The position numbers and the translations under genes were made by a program. The notes under the pieces were generated by a model that searched no databases, was not told the DNA's origin, and saw only the letters and a program-made list of their open reading frames with translations. A DNA stretch of 64,000 nucleotides from Paenibacillus sabinae T27 (GTDB taxonomy: Bacteria; Bacillota; Bacilli; Paenibacillales; Paenibacillaceae), in assembly GCF_000612505.1 (NCBI RefSeq), contig NZ_CP004078.1, positions 911,001 to 975,000 of the forward strand. Reading direction: 5' to 3'. Shown here in pieces: positions 1 through 9,206 of this stretch (the stretch's first letter is position 1; the number at the start of each line of letters is the position of its first letter).

Positions 1-2
1 GG

Positions 3-320
3 CGCAAACGCTGGGTTTACGGTTTATATGCACAGCAGATCATCTTGATCACCTCAAGCTATTTCATTCTTAAAAGTTTTGAGTATGAGCATATTTTCCC
101 CAGCATTTTGTCGATGTCGGTTGGCGTGTTTTTCATGACTTTGGCGGGTTCTTCCGGGGATATATCGGCGTATGCGCTCGGATTCGCGTTGGTGCTCATT
201 GGGGTTACCGGTTCATTTCTTTCCGTTGAAACACAGTGGAATGTAGAAATGTCCGCGGGAACCGTACTCTTCTTGACGGGGATCGTCCAGCTCATCTGGA
301 CAAAGAAATTAACAGGATAA
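3..320 (+). CDS. Membrane protein, C-terminal part (cut by window edge)
   Basis: The reading frame is open to the first base, so only the C-terminal ~105 residues are visible and the true start lies outside the window. The visible part has about three hydrophobic segments (around FILKSF...FPSILSMSVGVFFMTLAG, then ALGFALVLIGVTGSFLSV, then AGTVLFLTGIVQLIW) and a short basic tail, KKLTG. It is an integral membrane protein. It sits 13 bp upstream of a YhgE/Pip-type export protein and is probably cotranscribed with it. The family cannot be named from this fragment. Confidence 0.6.
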   Translation, partial: RKRWVYGLYAQQIILITSSYFILKSFEYEHIFPSILSMSVGVFFMTLAGSSGDISAYALGFALVLIGVTGSFLSVETQWNVEMSAGTVLFLTGIVQLIWTKKLTG

Positions 321-333
321 AGGAGCGATTTGT

Positions 334-1515
334 ATGAAAAATCTCGTAAAGACGTATGTGAAAAAGCCTCAAACGATTCTTGCCGTGGTAGTGGCCCTGA
401 TGGCTCAGCTTATTTTTTGCCTCGTATGGATGACGGCCTATGACGGTGTGCTGGACCGGACCGACCATTTGAAGGTTGCGATCGTGAACGAAGACGGCGA
501 GTTCGGGAAAAATATTGAAAATCAGCTAAGCGGCACTCTGCCTTTTGAAGTAACGGCAATGTCCAAAGAACAGGCCATGGACGGCCTTGTGCACCGCAAT
601 GTCCATTTAATCCTGACGATTCCGGATCAATTTGGCGAAAAGTTAACCACTCCCGGCACGCAGGCCGTGCTGACTTACAGCATCAATGAATCCAATCCGC
701 AGCTTACCAAGAGCGTAATGCAAACGGTCATCACGAAGGTTACGAATGAAATGAACCGCAACGCTTCGCTTCAAGGAACACAGATGGTCCTGGAGCAGTT
801 GAAGCTTCCTTCGAATCAAGCGTCGCAAACCGCCGAGAGCCTGTTGAACAAGATCGGTTCGGATGTGAAATCCCTGAATCCGGTAAATGGCATGCATAAT
901 CAGATGGTTCCCATGATGCTCGTGCTGGCTTCCTATGTCGGTTCCATGCTGATGGCGATGAATATCCACCAGGCTTCGGAAGCGGTCGGGTCCGCGCTGA
1001 CCAAATGGCAGCATTTCAGATTCCGCTTGCTGATTAACGGATTCGCCGCGGCTCTGATCTCCATCGTCGGCTCTTCGCTGATCGCGGTATTCGGCGGGCA
1101 AATGGAAAGCGGCTTTGGATTGTTCTGGATGTTCCATTTCCTGACGATGCTGACCTTCCTGTTCGTCGCGCAGCTATTCCTGACGATATTCGGGATGGCG
1201 GGCATGTTCATCAACATGACGATGCTGTCCATGCAGCTTGTCACTTCCGGAACGATCGTGCCGCGGCAAATGCTGAGCCATTTCTATCAATCGCTCGGCA
1301 GCTTCCTGCCTGCCACCCCTGCGGTTGAAGGGATCATGAATCTGCAATTTGGCGGACAGGATACGGCGAAGGATGTCTGGCTGCTGCTCTTGACGATTCT
1401 GGTCAGCGTCAGCATTACGGTCGTGATTACATTCCTCAAGAAACAGGAGGGTCTGAACAAGGTCTCTGAAGCTGAAAGAGACTCTGAAGGAGATTTGGCC
1501 ACAAACGCCATTTAA
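334..1515 (+). CDS. YhgE/Pip-like ABC-2 type membrane protein
   Basis: 393 residues. ATG follows AAGGAGCGATTTGT. One N-terminal membrane segment (about residues 13-33) is followed by a long extracytoplasmic domain (about 40-190) containing the pattern LKVAIVNEDG...GLVHRNVHLILTIPDQF, typical of the YhgE/Pip and ABC-2 permease extracellular domain. Five or six membrane segments follow (about 195-375). Relatives take part in export or phage-receptor functions at the cell surface. The neighbouring membrane gene upstream suggests a two-gene unit. The substrate is unknown. The tail is acidic and soluble. Confidence 0.7.
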   Translation: MKNLVKTYVKKPQTILAVVVALMAQLIFCLVWMTAYDGVLDRTDHLKVAIVNEDGEFGKNIENQLSGTLPFEVTAMSKEQAMDGLVHRNVHLILTIPDQFGEKLTTPGTQAVLTYSINESNPQLTKSVMQTVITKVTNEMNRNASLQGTQMVLEQLKLPSNQASQTAESLLNKIGSDVKSLNPVNGMHNQMVPMMLVLASYVGSMLMAMNIHQASEAVGSALTKWQHFRFRLLINGFAAALISIVGSSLIAVFGGQMESGFGLFWMFHFLTMLTFLFVAQLFLTIFGMAGMFINMTMLSMQLVTSGTIVPRQMLSHFYQSLGSFLPATPAVEGIMNLQFGGQDTAKDVWLLLLTILVSVSITVVITFLKKQEGLNKVSEAERDSEGDLATNAI

Positions 1516-1637
1516 CCGCCGGTGATACACGGATTACCGGGGATGCGATAGAATGAAACCATTATGAGTCAAGGACGGGCGCTGATTCCTTAACAAGGGT
1601 CAGCGCTTCACGTCCCGTACATTTAAGGGGGATTTAT

Positions 1638-2393
1638 ATGGAGGCGCAATTGCAATCGCAAGGCTTGAAGAAGAGGATCGGCACGCCGGCAGTCCCGGTA
1701 AACCGGCCGCTCTTGATGGTCGCTGCACGAACCGTATGCTTTGCCTTGGTGCAGCTTATGTTTGTGCTCATTTACCGGGTTACCTGGCAGGAGTCGGTGG
1801 CATGGTGGCCTTTTTTTGCCGTTGCCGCCAATTTGATCTGCTTTGTGCTGCTGTCAATCTTTGCGAAGGCCGAGGGGAAGAGCTACCTGGACATTATTCA
1901 TTTTGAGAAATCGAAGCTGCTGAAAGATATCAAGCAAATTTGGTGGGTGTTTATCGCAGCGGGGGTCGCCGGATTCATCGGGCTCAGCGGAGTCGGTTAT
2001 TTCATCTACGGCAGTCTGACGCCGCCGGATCAAATGATTCAGCCCTTGCCTTTGTGGGCGGCTGTCGCGGCATTTATTTTGTTCCCCTTGACCAATGCGC
2101 TCGTGGAAGTACCTACATACATGGGGTTTTGCTTGCCCCGTTTTGAAGCGGTCTGGAAATCAACCGGGAAGGCGCTGGTGCTGCCGTGTTTTTTTCTGGC
2201 GTTTCAGCATTTTACACTGCCGGTTATCCTTTCGGATGTAACTTATATGATCTGGCACTTTCTCGGAATGATTCCGCTGGCGCTTGCTGTAGGCTTTATT
2301 TACATAAAAATAAGAAGGCTTGTTCCCATCATGATTGTCCATTATATTATGGATGTAATGACTGTCGTTGGCGTGCTGACGCTGTCTATGTAA
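1638..2393 (+). CDS. CPBP-family intramembrane protein (degenerate motif 1)
   Basis: 251 residues with an AAGGGGG ribosome binding site 7 bp before ATG. About seven hydrophobic segments. The C-terminal half resembles the CPBP (CAAX protease/bacteriocin-processing) family: FLAFQHF fits motif 2 (FxxxH) and HYIMDV fits motif 3 (HxxxD/N). The expected motif 1 glutamate pair (EExxxR) is replaced by LVEVPTYMGFCLPR, with one Glu and a shifted Arg. Proteolytic activity is therefore uncertain. It is a stand-alone gene, with a GCGCTGA/TCAGCGC hairpin in the gap upstream. Confidence 0.7.
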   Translation: MEAQLQSQGLKKRIGTPAVPVNRPLLMVAARTVCFALVQLMFVLIYRVTWQESVAWWPFFAVAANLICFVLLSIFAKAEGKSYLDIIHFEKSKLLKDIKQIWWVFIAAGVAGFIGLSGVGYFIYGSLTPPDQMIQPLPLWAAVAAFILFPLTNALVEVPTYMGFCLPRFEAVWKSTGKALVLPCFFLAFQHFTLPVILSDVTYMIWHFLGMIPLALAVGFIYIKIRRLVPIMIVHYIMDVMTVVGVLTLSM

Positions 2394-2427
2394 TGTGAGG
2401 CATACCCCGGAAAGGAGAAGGATTTGC

Positions 2428-2814
2428 ATGAAAGAAAAAATCACATACGGGTCAATTGATGAGTATATTTCAACCTGTGCTCCTGAGGTTCAGGAAACAC
2501 TTCAAACGTTAAGAAAAGTGATTCAGGAGGCGGCGCCGGACGCGAAGGAAAAGATCAGCTACCAGATGCCTACATTTGATCTCCACGGCAATCTTGTGCA
2601 TTTTGCGGCGTTCAAAAAGCATATCGGCTTCTATCCGGCCCCGAGCGGAATCGAAGCGTTCCAGGAAGAAGTACAGAAATATCACAAGTCGAAGGGGACC
2701 CTGCAATTTCCCATGGATGAGCCGCTCCCGTATGACCTCATCAGCCGAATCGTAAAATACCGGGCTGCAAGCAACATCGCAAAGGCGGAAGCCAAATCGA
2801 AAAAGAAAAAGTAA
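2428..2814 (+). CDS. DUF1801 family protein (YdhG-like)
   Basis: 128 residues, cytosolic. ATG at 2428 is preceded by GAAAGGAGAAGG. The pattern EYISTCAPEVQETLQTLRK, then EKISYQMPTF, then HIGFYPAPSGIEAF, then KGTLQFPMDEPLP is characteristic of the DUF1801 family (YdhG/IscX-like alpha-beta fold). The tail is lysine rich (KSKKKK). It ends 4 bp before the next start codon region, so it is probably cotranscribed with the GNAT gene. The precise function is not known. Family assignment is firm. Confidence 0.85.
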   Translation: MKEKITYGSIDEYISTCAPEVQETLQTLRKVIQEAAPDAKEKISYQMPTFDLHGNLVHFAAFKKHIGFYPAPSGIEAFQEEVQKYHKSKGTLQFPMDEPLPYDLISRIVKYRAASNIAKAEAKSKKKK

Positions 2815-2845
2815 CATAATGAAGCAGACCGAAAGGAAGATACGT

Positions 2846-3373
2846 TTGAGTATTCGTTATGAAGTGATTTCCGAAGGGGAGATCGGCTGCATTAAGCATT
2901 TGTGCAATGAATTAATGGCTTATCAGCAGTCTAAAGCGCAGATCCGTCCGGAGCTGTTCGACAGCATGTGCTTTGAAACCCGTATGATTCCATCCGTCCG
3001 AAGCGCGAAAGCCAACTTTATTTTGGCGGCCAAAGACGGGGATGAGCTGGCAGGATATGTGTACAGCAATATTTCGCCGAAAGAGGTTTATGCGAATGAA
3101 TTTGCTACTTTTTTTGATATGGATTCGGTGGCCAATGAGGATGTAGGCTGTCTTTCCCAGTTTTATTTAAAAGAGGGATATCGCAATAAGGGCATCGGCA
3201 GCGTGTTGTTCCAACGGTCCATGGATTGGCTGAATTCGTTCGAGTCCATCCGCGACCGGTTTGTTTTCGTGTCCAACGGGAATGATGCTGCGCTGAACTT
3301 TTATCAGGGTAAAGGCTTCAACATAAGCCACCAAATTCTAGACGGGTTCATCACCGTGTTGAGGAATACATAA
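2846..3373 (+). CDS. GNAT-family N-acetyltransferase
   Basis: About 175 residues. The TTG at 2846 is preferred because AAAGGAAG lies 6-8 bp upstream. An in-frame ATG at 2819 lacks a good site and would add nine residues. The acetyl-CoA binding loop is visible as LKEGYRNKGIGSVLF (Q/RxxGxG/A), followed by the usual C-terminal helix and strand with NDAALNFYQGKGF. It should transfer an acetyl group from acetyl-CoA to an unknown amine. The next gene starts immediately after, suggesting a short operon. Confidence 0.85.
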   Translation: MSIRYEVISEGEIGCIKHLCNELMAYQQSKAQIRPELFDSMCFETRMIPSVRSAKANFILAAKDGDELAGYVYSNISPKEVYANEFATFFDMDSVANEDVGCLSQFYLKEGYRNKGIGSVLFQRSMDWLNSFESIRDRFVFVSNGNDAALNFYQGKGFNISHQILDGFITVLRNT

Positions 3374-3403
3374 TTGCGAAGAAAGTTCGAAAGGGCGATT
3401 AAA

Positions 3404-3667
3404 TTGGATAAAACATATAAAAATTGTCAGAGCTGCGGCATGCCGTTATCCCGCGACGAGCAGGGGGGCGGTACGGAGCAAAACGGCGATAAAAGCCCAA
3501 AATACTGCAGCCACTGCTACCAGAACGGCGAGTTTACGCTGCCTGATCTGACGGCGGAGCAAATGAAGGATAGAGTAAAGCAGAAGATGGCGGAGATGGG
3601 ATTTCCGAAGTTTCTGGTCGGCCTCTTTACCCGAAATATTCATAAGCTCGAACGGTGGCGGTCTTGA
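3404..3667 (+). CDS. Putative zinc-ribbon domain protein
   Basis: 87 residues from TTG 3404, chosen because AAAGGGC lies 7 bp upstream; an earlier in-frame TTG at 3374 has no such site. Two CxxC pairs (NCQSCGMPL near the N-terminus and YCSHCYQNGEF about 30 residues later) form a four-cysteine zinc site. The rest (LTAEQMKDRVKQKMAEMGFP) matches the short putative zinc-ribbon family found next to acetyltransferases in Bacillales. Biochemical role unknown. Its 3' end overlaps the remnant annotated on the other strand. Confidence 0.8.
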   Translation: MDKTYKNCQSCGMPLSRDEQGGGTEQNGDKSPKYCSHCYQNGEFTLPDLTAEQMKDRVKQKMAEMGFPKFLVGLFTRNIHKLERWRS

Positions 3668-3815
3668 TGGAAATCTCGCACTGAAACCAGGTGAAATCTC
3701 CGGTCTTTTCCTTCCACACGATATCCGACCTTGAAGGAATACGAATTCCGTTAAACGCTTTGAACTCCTTGTTCACTCCGCCCCAGTCGCATAATTGAGC
3801 GCTGTCAATCCTCAT
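3664..3815 (-). pseudogene. C-terminal remnant of a DUF6544/DUF6920-like gene
   Basis: The minus-strand reading frame contains a run with FNGIRIPSRSDIVWKEK, then GDFTWFQCEISI. It resembles the conserved end of the DUF6544/DUF6920 family (FNGIRIPT...IWKL..GDF.Y). Only about 45 family-like residues remain. There is no start codon with a ribosome binding site, and the frame upstream is closed by a stop. The gene seems to have been lost except for its 3' end, and the zinc-ribbon gene reads into it. The family call rests on memory of the motif. Confidence 0.4.
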
Positions 3816-3962
3816 CCACCCATATATTCCCTTCGAACATATGATATAGTGATAGATATCGACTATAGGTCTTAAGAACCGGCAAGATTCGCCTTAGTTC
3901 TTACAGTCTTCGCTTGGGGAGCGCGGCGTTTCGATAGATAAAGATTTTTGGGGGGAGCAAGG

Positions 3963-5198
3963 GTGTATTGTCATCAGTGCGGGGCGAAAAACGCTCCGGA
4001 ACAAAAAACATGCGTCAAATGCGGCGCGAGACTGCTGACGGCGGAGGTGCGGCAGGCGGTTCTGGAGGTGGCTGCGGGAGCGGAGGCAATGCAGCGGCCG
4101 CCGGCGTACCGGCAGGGAGAGCCGGTGGCAAAGCGCGAAGATAAGGCCTCGGGAGCCGGAGGCGTCTTTCAGTGGCTGATTCCGCTGCTGTTTGCGGGAT
4201 GCGTAGGTCTTGGTCTCATGCTGTATTACAGCCATGAACAGTCCGTGAACCGGACGGTGGCGGCACTGCACCAGCAGGCAAAGAAGGAGGCCTTGGCCGG
4301 GCGATATTCGCAGGCGGTCAAGCTGCTGGATGAGGCTTCGGCGAAGCGTCCCGGTTTCGCCGCTCTGCGCCGGGACCGCGACCTTGCGGCCAAGGCGGCG
4401 GGACTGCAGAGCCAGCTGAAGGAGGCCGCGGAGCAGTTGAAGGCGCAGAAGCTGGATTCCGGAGAAAAGGCGCTGAAGCAAATCGCCGCCGCGGTAAGCG
4501 AGCGGGAGGAACCGCTGTTTGCGCCGCTCAAGAAGGAGCTGGCGGCGGATCAGGTGAAGCTTACGGTAATGAAGGTGAAGAGCGGACTGGACAAGCTTCA
4601 TACGGTGGACGCCTTGGCGGAGAAGCTGGACTCGCTTAACGGACTTTCCGGTCAAGAGGCGGCCGCGGTAAAGGCGCAGATCATCGGCAAAATTGTCGGG
4701 ATCAGCTATGCGGCAGCCGAGAAGAAGCTTAGGGACAAGGACTTTGCCGGGGCCTTGGATGAGGTGGACGGCGGCCTGCTGTACGCCGCGGACAACGAGA
4801 AGCTGACGGCGTACCGGGAGCAGATCGTACAGGCCAAGCAGGAGTTCGAAGAGGCGGAGGCGAACCGCATCCGGCTCGCCGAGCAGAAAGCCGCGGAGGA
4901 AGACTTGAATAACCGGATGGCGGCTGTGGAGGTATCCGGGCTGCAGGTGGTTCTGGACGATTACGGCGATTTGCAAATCAGCGGAACGGTTACCAACAAG
5001 GCGACGCGGCCGATTGAATCTGTAAGCATCAGTCTCGATATTTACGATTTATCGGGGGCTTATCTGGGGAATACATATGCGAGCGTATCTCCCTATCGTC
5101 TGGAGCCGGGAGAGTCGGGGGATTTTTCCGCTTCGTATTACGGGGTATACAGCAAGGCCAAGGTTTCCGTGGCCAATGCGACCTGGTATTTGGAGTAG
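3963..5198 (+). CDS. Zinc-ribbon membrane protein with C-terminal FxLYD-like domain
   Basis: 411 residues from GTG 3963, with GGGGGAG 6 bp upstream. The N-terminus is a zinc-ribbon of the type YCHQCGAKN...TCVKCGARLL (two CxxC). A single membrane segment follows at about 70-90 (WLIPLLFAGCVGLGLML). Then comes a long alanine-, lysine- and glutamate-rich helical region (about 95-310) with TPR-like or coiled-coil character. The last ~85 residues (SGLQVVLDDYGDLQISGTV, then TNKATRPIESV) look like the beta-sandwich FxLYD domain of exported lipoproteins. The topology implies a cytoplasmic zinc finger and an external domain. It lies 13 bp before the HtrA-like protease and probably forms an operon with it, which suggests envelope quality control. 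Exact function unknown. Confidence 0.75.
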   Translation: MYCHQCGAKNAPEQKTCVKCGARLLTAEVRQAVLEVAAGAEAMQRPPAYRQGEPVAKREDKASGAGGVFQWLIPLLFAGCVGLGLMLYYSHEQSVNRTVAALHQQAKKEALAGRYSQAVKLLDEASAKRPGFAALRRDRDLAAKAAGLQSQLKEAAEQLKAQKLDSGEKALKQIAAAVSEREEPLFAPLKKELAADQVKLTVMKVKSGLDKLHTVDALAEKLDSLNGLSGQEAAAVKAQIIGKIVGISYAAAEKKLRDKDFAGALDEVDGGLLYAADNEKLTAYREQIVQAKQEFEEAEANRIRLAEQKAAEEDLNNRMAAVEVSGLQVVLDDYGDLQISGTVTNKATRPIESVSISLDIYDLSGAYLGNTYASVSPYRLEPGESGDFSASYYGVYSKAKVSVANATWYLE

Positions 5199-5211
5199 GG
5201 GGCGGAATAAC

Positions 5212-6354
5212 ATGCGTAAAGGAACTGCGATAAGCGTATTTTTCAGCATGCTGATCATAGGTTTAGGAGCTGTAGGCGCATACGGCATTCATCTTTGGAC
5301 CGAGCGTCAGCTCAGCGGGGGGCCGCTGCTGGCGACGGGACAGGTCAAGGCGCAAGCGGCCGCTGCGCCGAAGACGGCCGTTAATGCGAAGAAGACGCGT
5401 AAAGAGATTATCGAAGACAGCCAGAAGCGCGTCGTCACGATAGAGAGCGGGGACGGGCTTGGCTCGGGCTTTTTGTACAACGCCAAAGGAGATCTGCTGA
5501 CGAACGCCCATGTGGTGGCTGGCTCGCGGGAGGTTATGGTGCGTACGATGGACCACCGGGAATACACAGGACAGGTAATCGGTATCGGCACGGATTTGGA
5601 TGTGGCAGTCGTACGTGTGCCGGAGCTTAAGGACACCCAGCCGCTTCCGCTTGCCCGCAGCGGTAAGGCTGAGGTCGGAGACGAAGTTCTGGCTCTGGGC
5701 AGTCCGCTGGGCCTGGAGAATACGGTAACGACCGGTATTATCAGCGGTGTGGGCCGCAGCTTCGACATCGAGCCTTATAGCTACAGTAATCTGTACCAGA
5801 TTTCGGCTCCGATCACCCACGGCAACAGCGGCGGGCCGCTGGTGAGTGCCGATACCGGCGAGGTGCTGGGAATCAACTCTGCCGCCGCAACAGAGGAAGC
5901 GGGCATCGGGTTCAGCATTCCGATTGCGAATGTGTTGAAGCAGGCGGAAGAATGGTCGCAGCGGCCGATGGCCGAGCTGCCGGGTGCAAGCGGCGGCGGC
6001 TACGATACGGCTGAAAGCGATGGGCTAGAGGGCAGCCGGAGCCTCGTGGCGTCCTTCTATCAGAGCCTGAATGACGGCGATTATGTGACGGCGTACTCCC
6101 TGCTTGGCAGCGAATGGCAGAGCGGGACCGCTTATGAAGATTTCCGAAGCGGCTATCTGGAGACCGGCTATATTTCTGTCGGTACCCTATCGGCTGAGGA
6201 GCAGGGGGACGGAGCCTTGGTTACGGTCGATATTACGGCGGAAGAACGCCGGGACACGGGAACCGTGTATCAGACGTACCAGATGAGCTATTCGGTGGGG
6301 GTAGAGAACGGCAAGCTGAAGATTTTGCACGGTAAAGGCAAGAAAGTGGATTAA
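5212..6354 (+). CDS. HtrA/DegP-like membrane-anchored serine protease (S1C), no PDZ domain
   Basis: 380 residues. N-terminal membrane anchor (about 8-28), then a trypsin-like domain (about 65-250) with a complete catalytic triad: His100 in TNAHVV, Asp130 in DLDVAVV and Ser206 in GNSGGPL. The usual PDZ domain is missing. In its place the last ~110 residues (SFYQSLNDGDYVTAYSLLG...) form a small NTF2-like or DUF-type domain. It should cleave misfolded extracytoplasmic proteins. The upstream zinc-ribbon gene is close enough (13 bp) for cotranscription. A hairpin terminator follows the stop codon. Confidence 0.9.
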   Translation: MRKGTAISVFFSMLIIGLGAVGAYGIHLWTERQLSGGPLLATGQVKAQAAAAPKTAVNAKKTRKEIIEDSQKRVVTIESGDGLGSGFLYNAKGDLLTNAHVVAGSREVMVRTMDHREYTGQVIGIGTDLDVAVVRVPELKDTQPLPLARSGKAEVGDEVLALGSPLGLENTVTTGIISGVGRSFDIEPYSYSNLYQISAPITHGNSGGPLVSADTGEVLGINSAAATEEAGIGFSIPIANVLKQAEEWSQRPMAELPGASGGGYDTAESDGLEGSRSLVASFYQSLNDGDYVTAYSLLGSEWQSGTAYEDFRSGYLETGYISVGTLSAEEQGDGALVTVDITAEERRDTGTVYQTYQMSYSVGVENGKLKILHGKGKKVD

Positions 6355-6380
6355 AAAGGGGCCATAGCCCCGCTTTTTCA
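6353..6380 (+). terminator. Rho-independent terminator after the HtrA-like gene
   Basis: AAAAAGGGGC, then CAT, then a GCCCC...CTTTTT arm. The GC stem carries A on the left and T on the right, so it could stop transcription in both directions. A second GGGCTATGGCTC copy follows nearby. Confidence 0.75.
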
Positions 6381-6459
6381 GGCGTGAGAAGGCGGGCTAT
6401 GGCTCTAAGTGTTAGCATCGTCGGTAATGAAAGCTGCGGTTTGGCGAACGCCAGCCTCT

Positions 6460-7176
6460 TTAGTAAGAGCCTTCGGCGATCATAATATCGCCTTCCAGGT
6501 TGGCAACGGATAGATCCTGTTTCAGGTACATGTCATCATGTGGAAGGGCCAGCTGGAAATCACGGCCGCTGCAAATGGAAATATCACCTCCTTCAAGGAC
6601 AAAATCCAGCACATGTCCACCACCGTTGCGAGCCTCATTGATAAAATGCAGATGATACCCGGCCACTCCAATCCCTTGCGCGAAAGCGGGCGTCCAGAAA
6701 CCGGCAATCACACCGTCCACATCGGCAAAATGAAAGGAAGGCTGGGACTTTGTCACTTCCACAAAGGGCGGATACGGTTTAGCCTGATGCGGGACCGTGC
6801 GGGTATTGACCTCCCGGAAATGTCCGTCGATCCGGATGGCATGAAACAGATTCGGGCTTTCAACCAGCCCGTCCAGCACCTTCTCCAGCTCGGGACGGGT
6901 AACCGCCTTATTCAACCGGGAGGTCTGCTGTTTTTCAAAAAAAGTCACGGTAGAGAACGGTGTGGTTTCGTCAAGACTGACTTTTTTGGCGGTTCCGTCC
7001 GGATACAAATGAAAGAATTGATCGTCAAAGGCGATCATCTCGCCGTCCAGCTCATGAAACGTGCCGATACCGAAATCCCCGTGCTTTTGGAGCTCTCCAA
7101 AAGTGACCGTCCCGTCATACAGTCCGCTAAGCAGTGCAATCATAGTCGAGGCTTGGTAGATTACATGATTATCCAT
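6460..7176 (-). CDS. alsD: Alpha-acetolactate decarboxylase
   Basis: 238 residues, the usual length of the family. It converts alpha-acetolactate to acetoin. The zinc-binding core is seen as GYHLHFINEARNGGGHVLDF, with three conserved His residues. The N-terminal IYQASTMIALLSGLYDGT and the GDFGIGTFHELDGEM block are typical of AlsD/BudA. It lies 42 bp downstream of alsS on the same strand, the same order as the Bacillus alsSD operon. No alsR regulator gene is present beside it. Confidence 0.97.
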   Translation of the reverse strand: MDNHVIYQASTMIALLSGLYDGTVTFGELQKHGDFGIGTFHELDGEMIAFDDQFFHLYPDGTAKKVSLDETTPFSTVTFFEKQQTSRLNKAVTRPELEKVLDGLVESPNLFHAIRIDGHFREVNTRTVPHQAKPYPPFVEVTKSQPSFHFADVDGVIAGFWTPAFAQGIGVAGYHLHFINEARNGGGHVLDFVLEGGDISICSGRDFQLALPHDDMYLKQDLSVANLEGDIMIAEGSY

Positions 7177-7218
7177 TTGTCTGCAGCTCCTTTTTCTGGA
7201 TGGTATGAAATGATCATA

Positions 7219-8913
7219 TCAGTTTGCTTTATCAGGCAGCAGCTTTTCCCCGAGTTTGCCGCTGTCCCGGTAGTCAATCGGGATATCGACAACCACGGGG
7301 CCGATTTGGTCGAGCGCGCAGCGCAGCACTTCTTCGAGCTGTTCCGGCTTGTTGACCCGCAGCCCCACCGCGCCGAAGCTTTCGGCATACTGGACAACGT
7401 CAATGCTGCCAAAGTCTACGCCTGAGGTTCTGCCGTATTTGCCTATTTGCTGGAAGGCGACCATATTATAGGATCCGTCGCTCCAAACGATATGCACAAG
7501 CGGAAGCTTCAGGCGGACCGCCGTTTCCAGCTCCATCGAGGAGAAGAGGAACCCGCCGTCCCCGGATATGGAAACGACTTTTTCGCCCGGACGCACCAGC
7601 GCCGCGGCAATGGCCCAAGGCATTGCTACGCCGAGGGTCTGCATGCCGTTGCTGAAGAGCAGCCGGCGGGGCTCATAGCACCGGAAGTAGCGCGCCATCC
7701 AGATATAGTGCGAACCGACATCGCAGGTGACCGTTACCTGGTCGTCAATGAGCTTGCGCAGGGTGAGAATGAAATCCAGCGGGTGAACCCGCTCGGCGTG
7801 GGGAGAGCGGACGCCGGTTCCGTCCTGATCCAGCTTCTGCCGAAGCCCGTTCAGCAAGGAGAGCGATTCCGGGGGGAGGTGATAACTGGCCAAATGGGAG
7901 GTTAATGCTTCGACAGTCAGCGCAATGTTGCCGATTAATTCGATCACCGGCTGATAATCCTGATCGAAGTCGGCATGCCGGTTATCCAAATGATACACCT
8001 GCCGGACGCCTTCGCGATTCCACAGGTAGGGATCGTATTCTATCGGATTATAGCCGATCGTTAATACGGCATCGGCTTCTTTCAACAGAAGATCGCCGGG
8101 CTGGTTCGAGAATAGACCGACTCTGCCCATAAAATGCTCTTCCAGGTCGCGTGAGATGACGCCGGCGGCCTGAAAGGTTTCAACAACCGGAATGTCAGTG
8201 CCCCGGATGAGATTCCGGATCGCGGAGGTCACTTCCGGCGAGCTTGCCTTCATACCGAGCAGAATAACCGGGAGTTTGGCGTTGCGCAGTTTGTCTGCAG
8301 CCGCTTCGATAAGGACGGAGGGGGCGGTCCCAAGCTGAGGGGTGTTCAGGGGCCCGAAGCTGAAAGGGGCTGCTTCGCCGTGAAGGACATCCATCGGCAG
8401 GCTGACGAAGGCCGCTCCCGGCTGGGCGGTGGAAGCCTCGCGGAACGCGTTGGTAATCGCTTCGGCGATATTGTCCGGATGTTCGACTTCCACGCTGTAT
8501 TTGGTGACCGGTTTGAACAGGCCGGCATTGTCCATCGATTGATGCGTATGCTTTAACCGGTCTGCCCGGGAGACGGCTCCCGCCAGCGCCACAACCGGGT
8601 CGCTTTCGGAGTTGGCCGTCGCGAGCCCCGTGACCAGATTGGAAGCCCCAGGGCCGGAAGTGACCAGGCATACCCCCGGCTTTCCGGTCAGGCGTCCGAC
8701 AGCCGCCGCCATAAAAGCGGCGTTCTGCTCATGCCGGCAAACAATAAGTTCCGGGCCTCGTTCCCGCAAAACGTCAAATACGGCGTCGATTTTTGCTCCG
8801 GGAATTCCGAAAATGTACCGAACCCCTTGCGATATCAAACTGTCAACAACCAGATTGGCACCATTTGTCGCGGCGATCGCCGTAGAGAGAGTTGATTCTG
8901 CTTCCGCACTCAT
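7219..8913 (-). CDS. alsS: Acetolactate synthase, catabolic type
   Basis: 564 residues from the ATG at 8913, chosen because AAGGAG lies 9 bp upstream; in-frame ATGs further upstream would add up to 20 residues without a good site. It condenses two pyruvates to alpha-acetolactate using thiamine diphosphate. Visible motifs: the catalytic glutamate in [11 protein letters not shown] near the N-terminus, the central FAD-fold-like domain, and the ThDP/Mg site [15 protein letters not shown] ending in DGSYN. It is followed by alsD, so this is the acetoin pathway rather than branched-chain biosynthesis. No regulatory subunit gene is near. Confidence 0.97.
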   Translation of the reverse strand: MSAEAESTLSTAIAATNGANLVVDSLISQGVRYIFGIPGAKIDAVFDVLRERGPELIVCRHEQNAAFMAAAVGRLTGKPGVCLVTSGPGASNLVTGLATANSESDPVVALAGAVSRADRLKHTHQSMDNAGLFKPVTKYSVEVEHPDNIAEAITNAFREASTAQPGAAFVSLPMDVLHGEAAPFSFGPLNTPQLGTAPSVLIEAAADKLRNAKLPVILLGMKASSPEVTSAIRNLIRGTDIPVVETFQAAGVISRDLEEHFMGRVGLFSNQPGDLLLKEADAVLTIGYNPIEYDPYLWNREGVRQVYHLDNRHADFDQDYQPVIELIGNIALTVEALTSHLASYHLPPESLSLLNGLRQKLDQDGTGVRSPHAERVHPLDFILTLRKLIDDQVTVTCDVGSHYIWMARYFRCYEPRRLLFSNGMQTLGVAMPWAIAAALVRPGEKVVSISGDGGFLFSSMELETAVRLKLPLVHIVWSDGSYNMVAFQQIGKYGRTSGVDFGSIDVVQYAESFGAVGLRVNKPEQLEEVLRCALDQIGPVVVDIPIDYRDSGKLGEKLLPDKAN

Positions 8914-9003
8914 CCTATCCATCTCCTTGTCTCTGAAATCTTTGAAAATCCATTTCCTTTTCAAAATTTCCATGAATATACAGAAAGCGCAATGCCAACA
9001 CCT

Positions 9004-9031
9004 ATTATATTACCAAAAAAAGTAAAATCAA
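9004..9031 (-). promoter_or_regulatory. Probable sigma-A promoter of alsSD
   Basis: On the minus strand TTGATT (9031-9026) and a perfect TATAAT (9009-9004) are separated by 16 bp. They lie about 90 bp upstream of the alsS start. The flanks are AT-rich. Confidence 0.6.
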
Positions 9032-9206
9032 GTGAAGAAATTTCAAACATCTATTGTTATAAATAACATAAGTTTACATTAATGCTCTTGGCGAAGTATC
9101 TAGTTCAATCATTAAAATTTGATAAATCCATGGCCGGCACAGTCCTATGAAAGCGTTGTCTATGGTATAGTGAAAGCAGGAGTCACAGGACAAAAGGGGG
9201 CTTACC

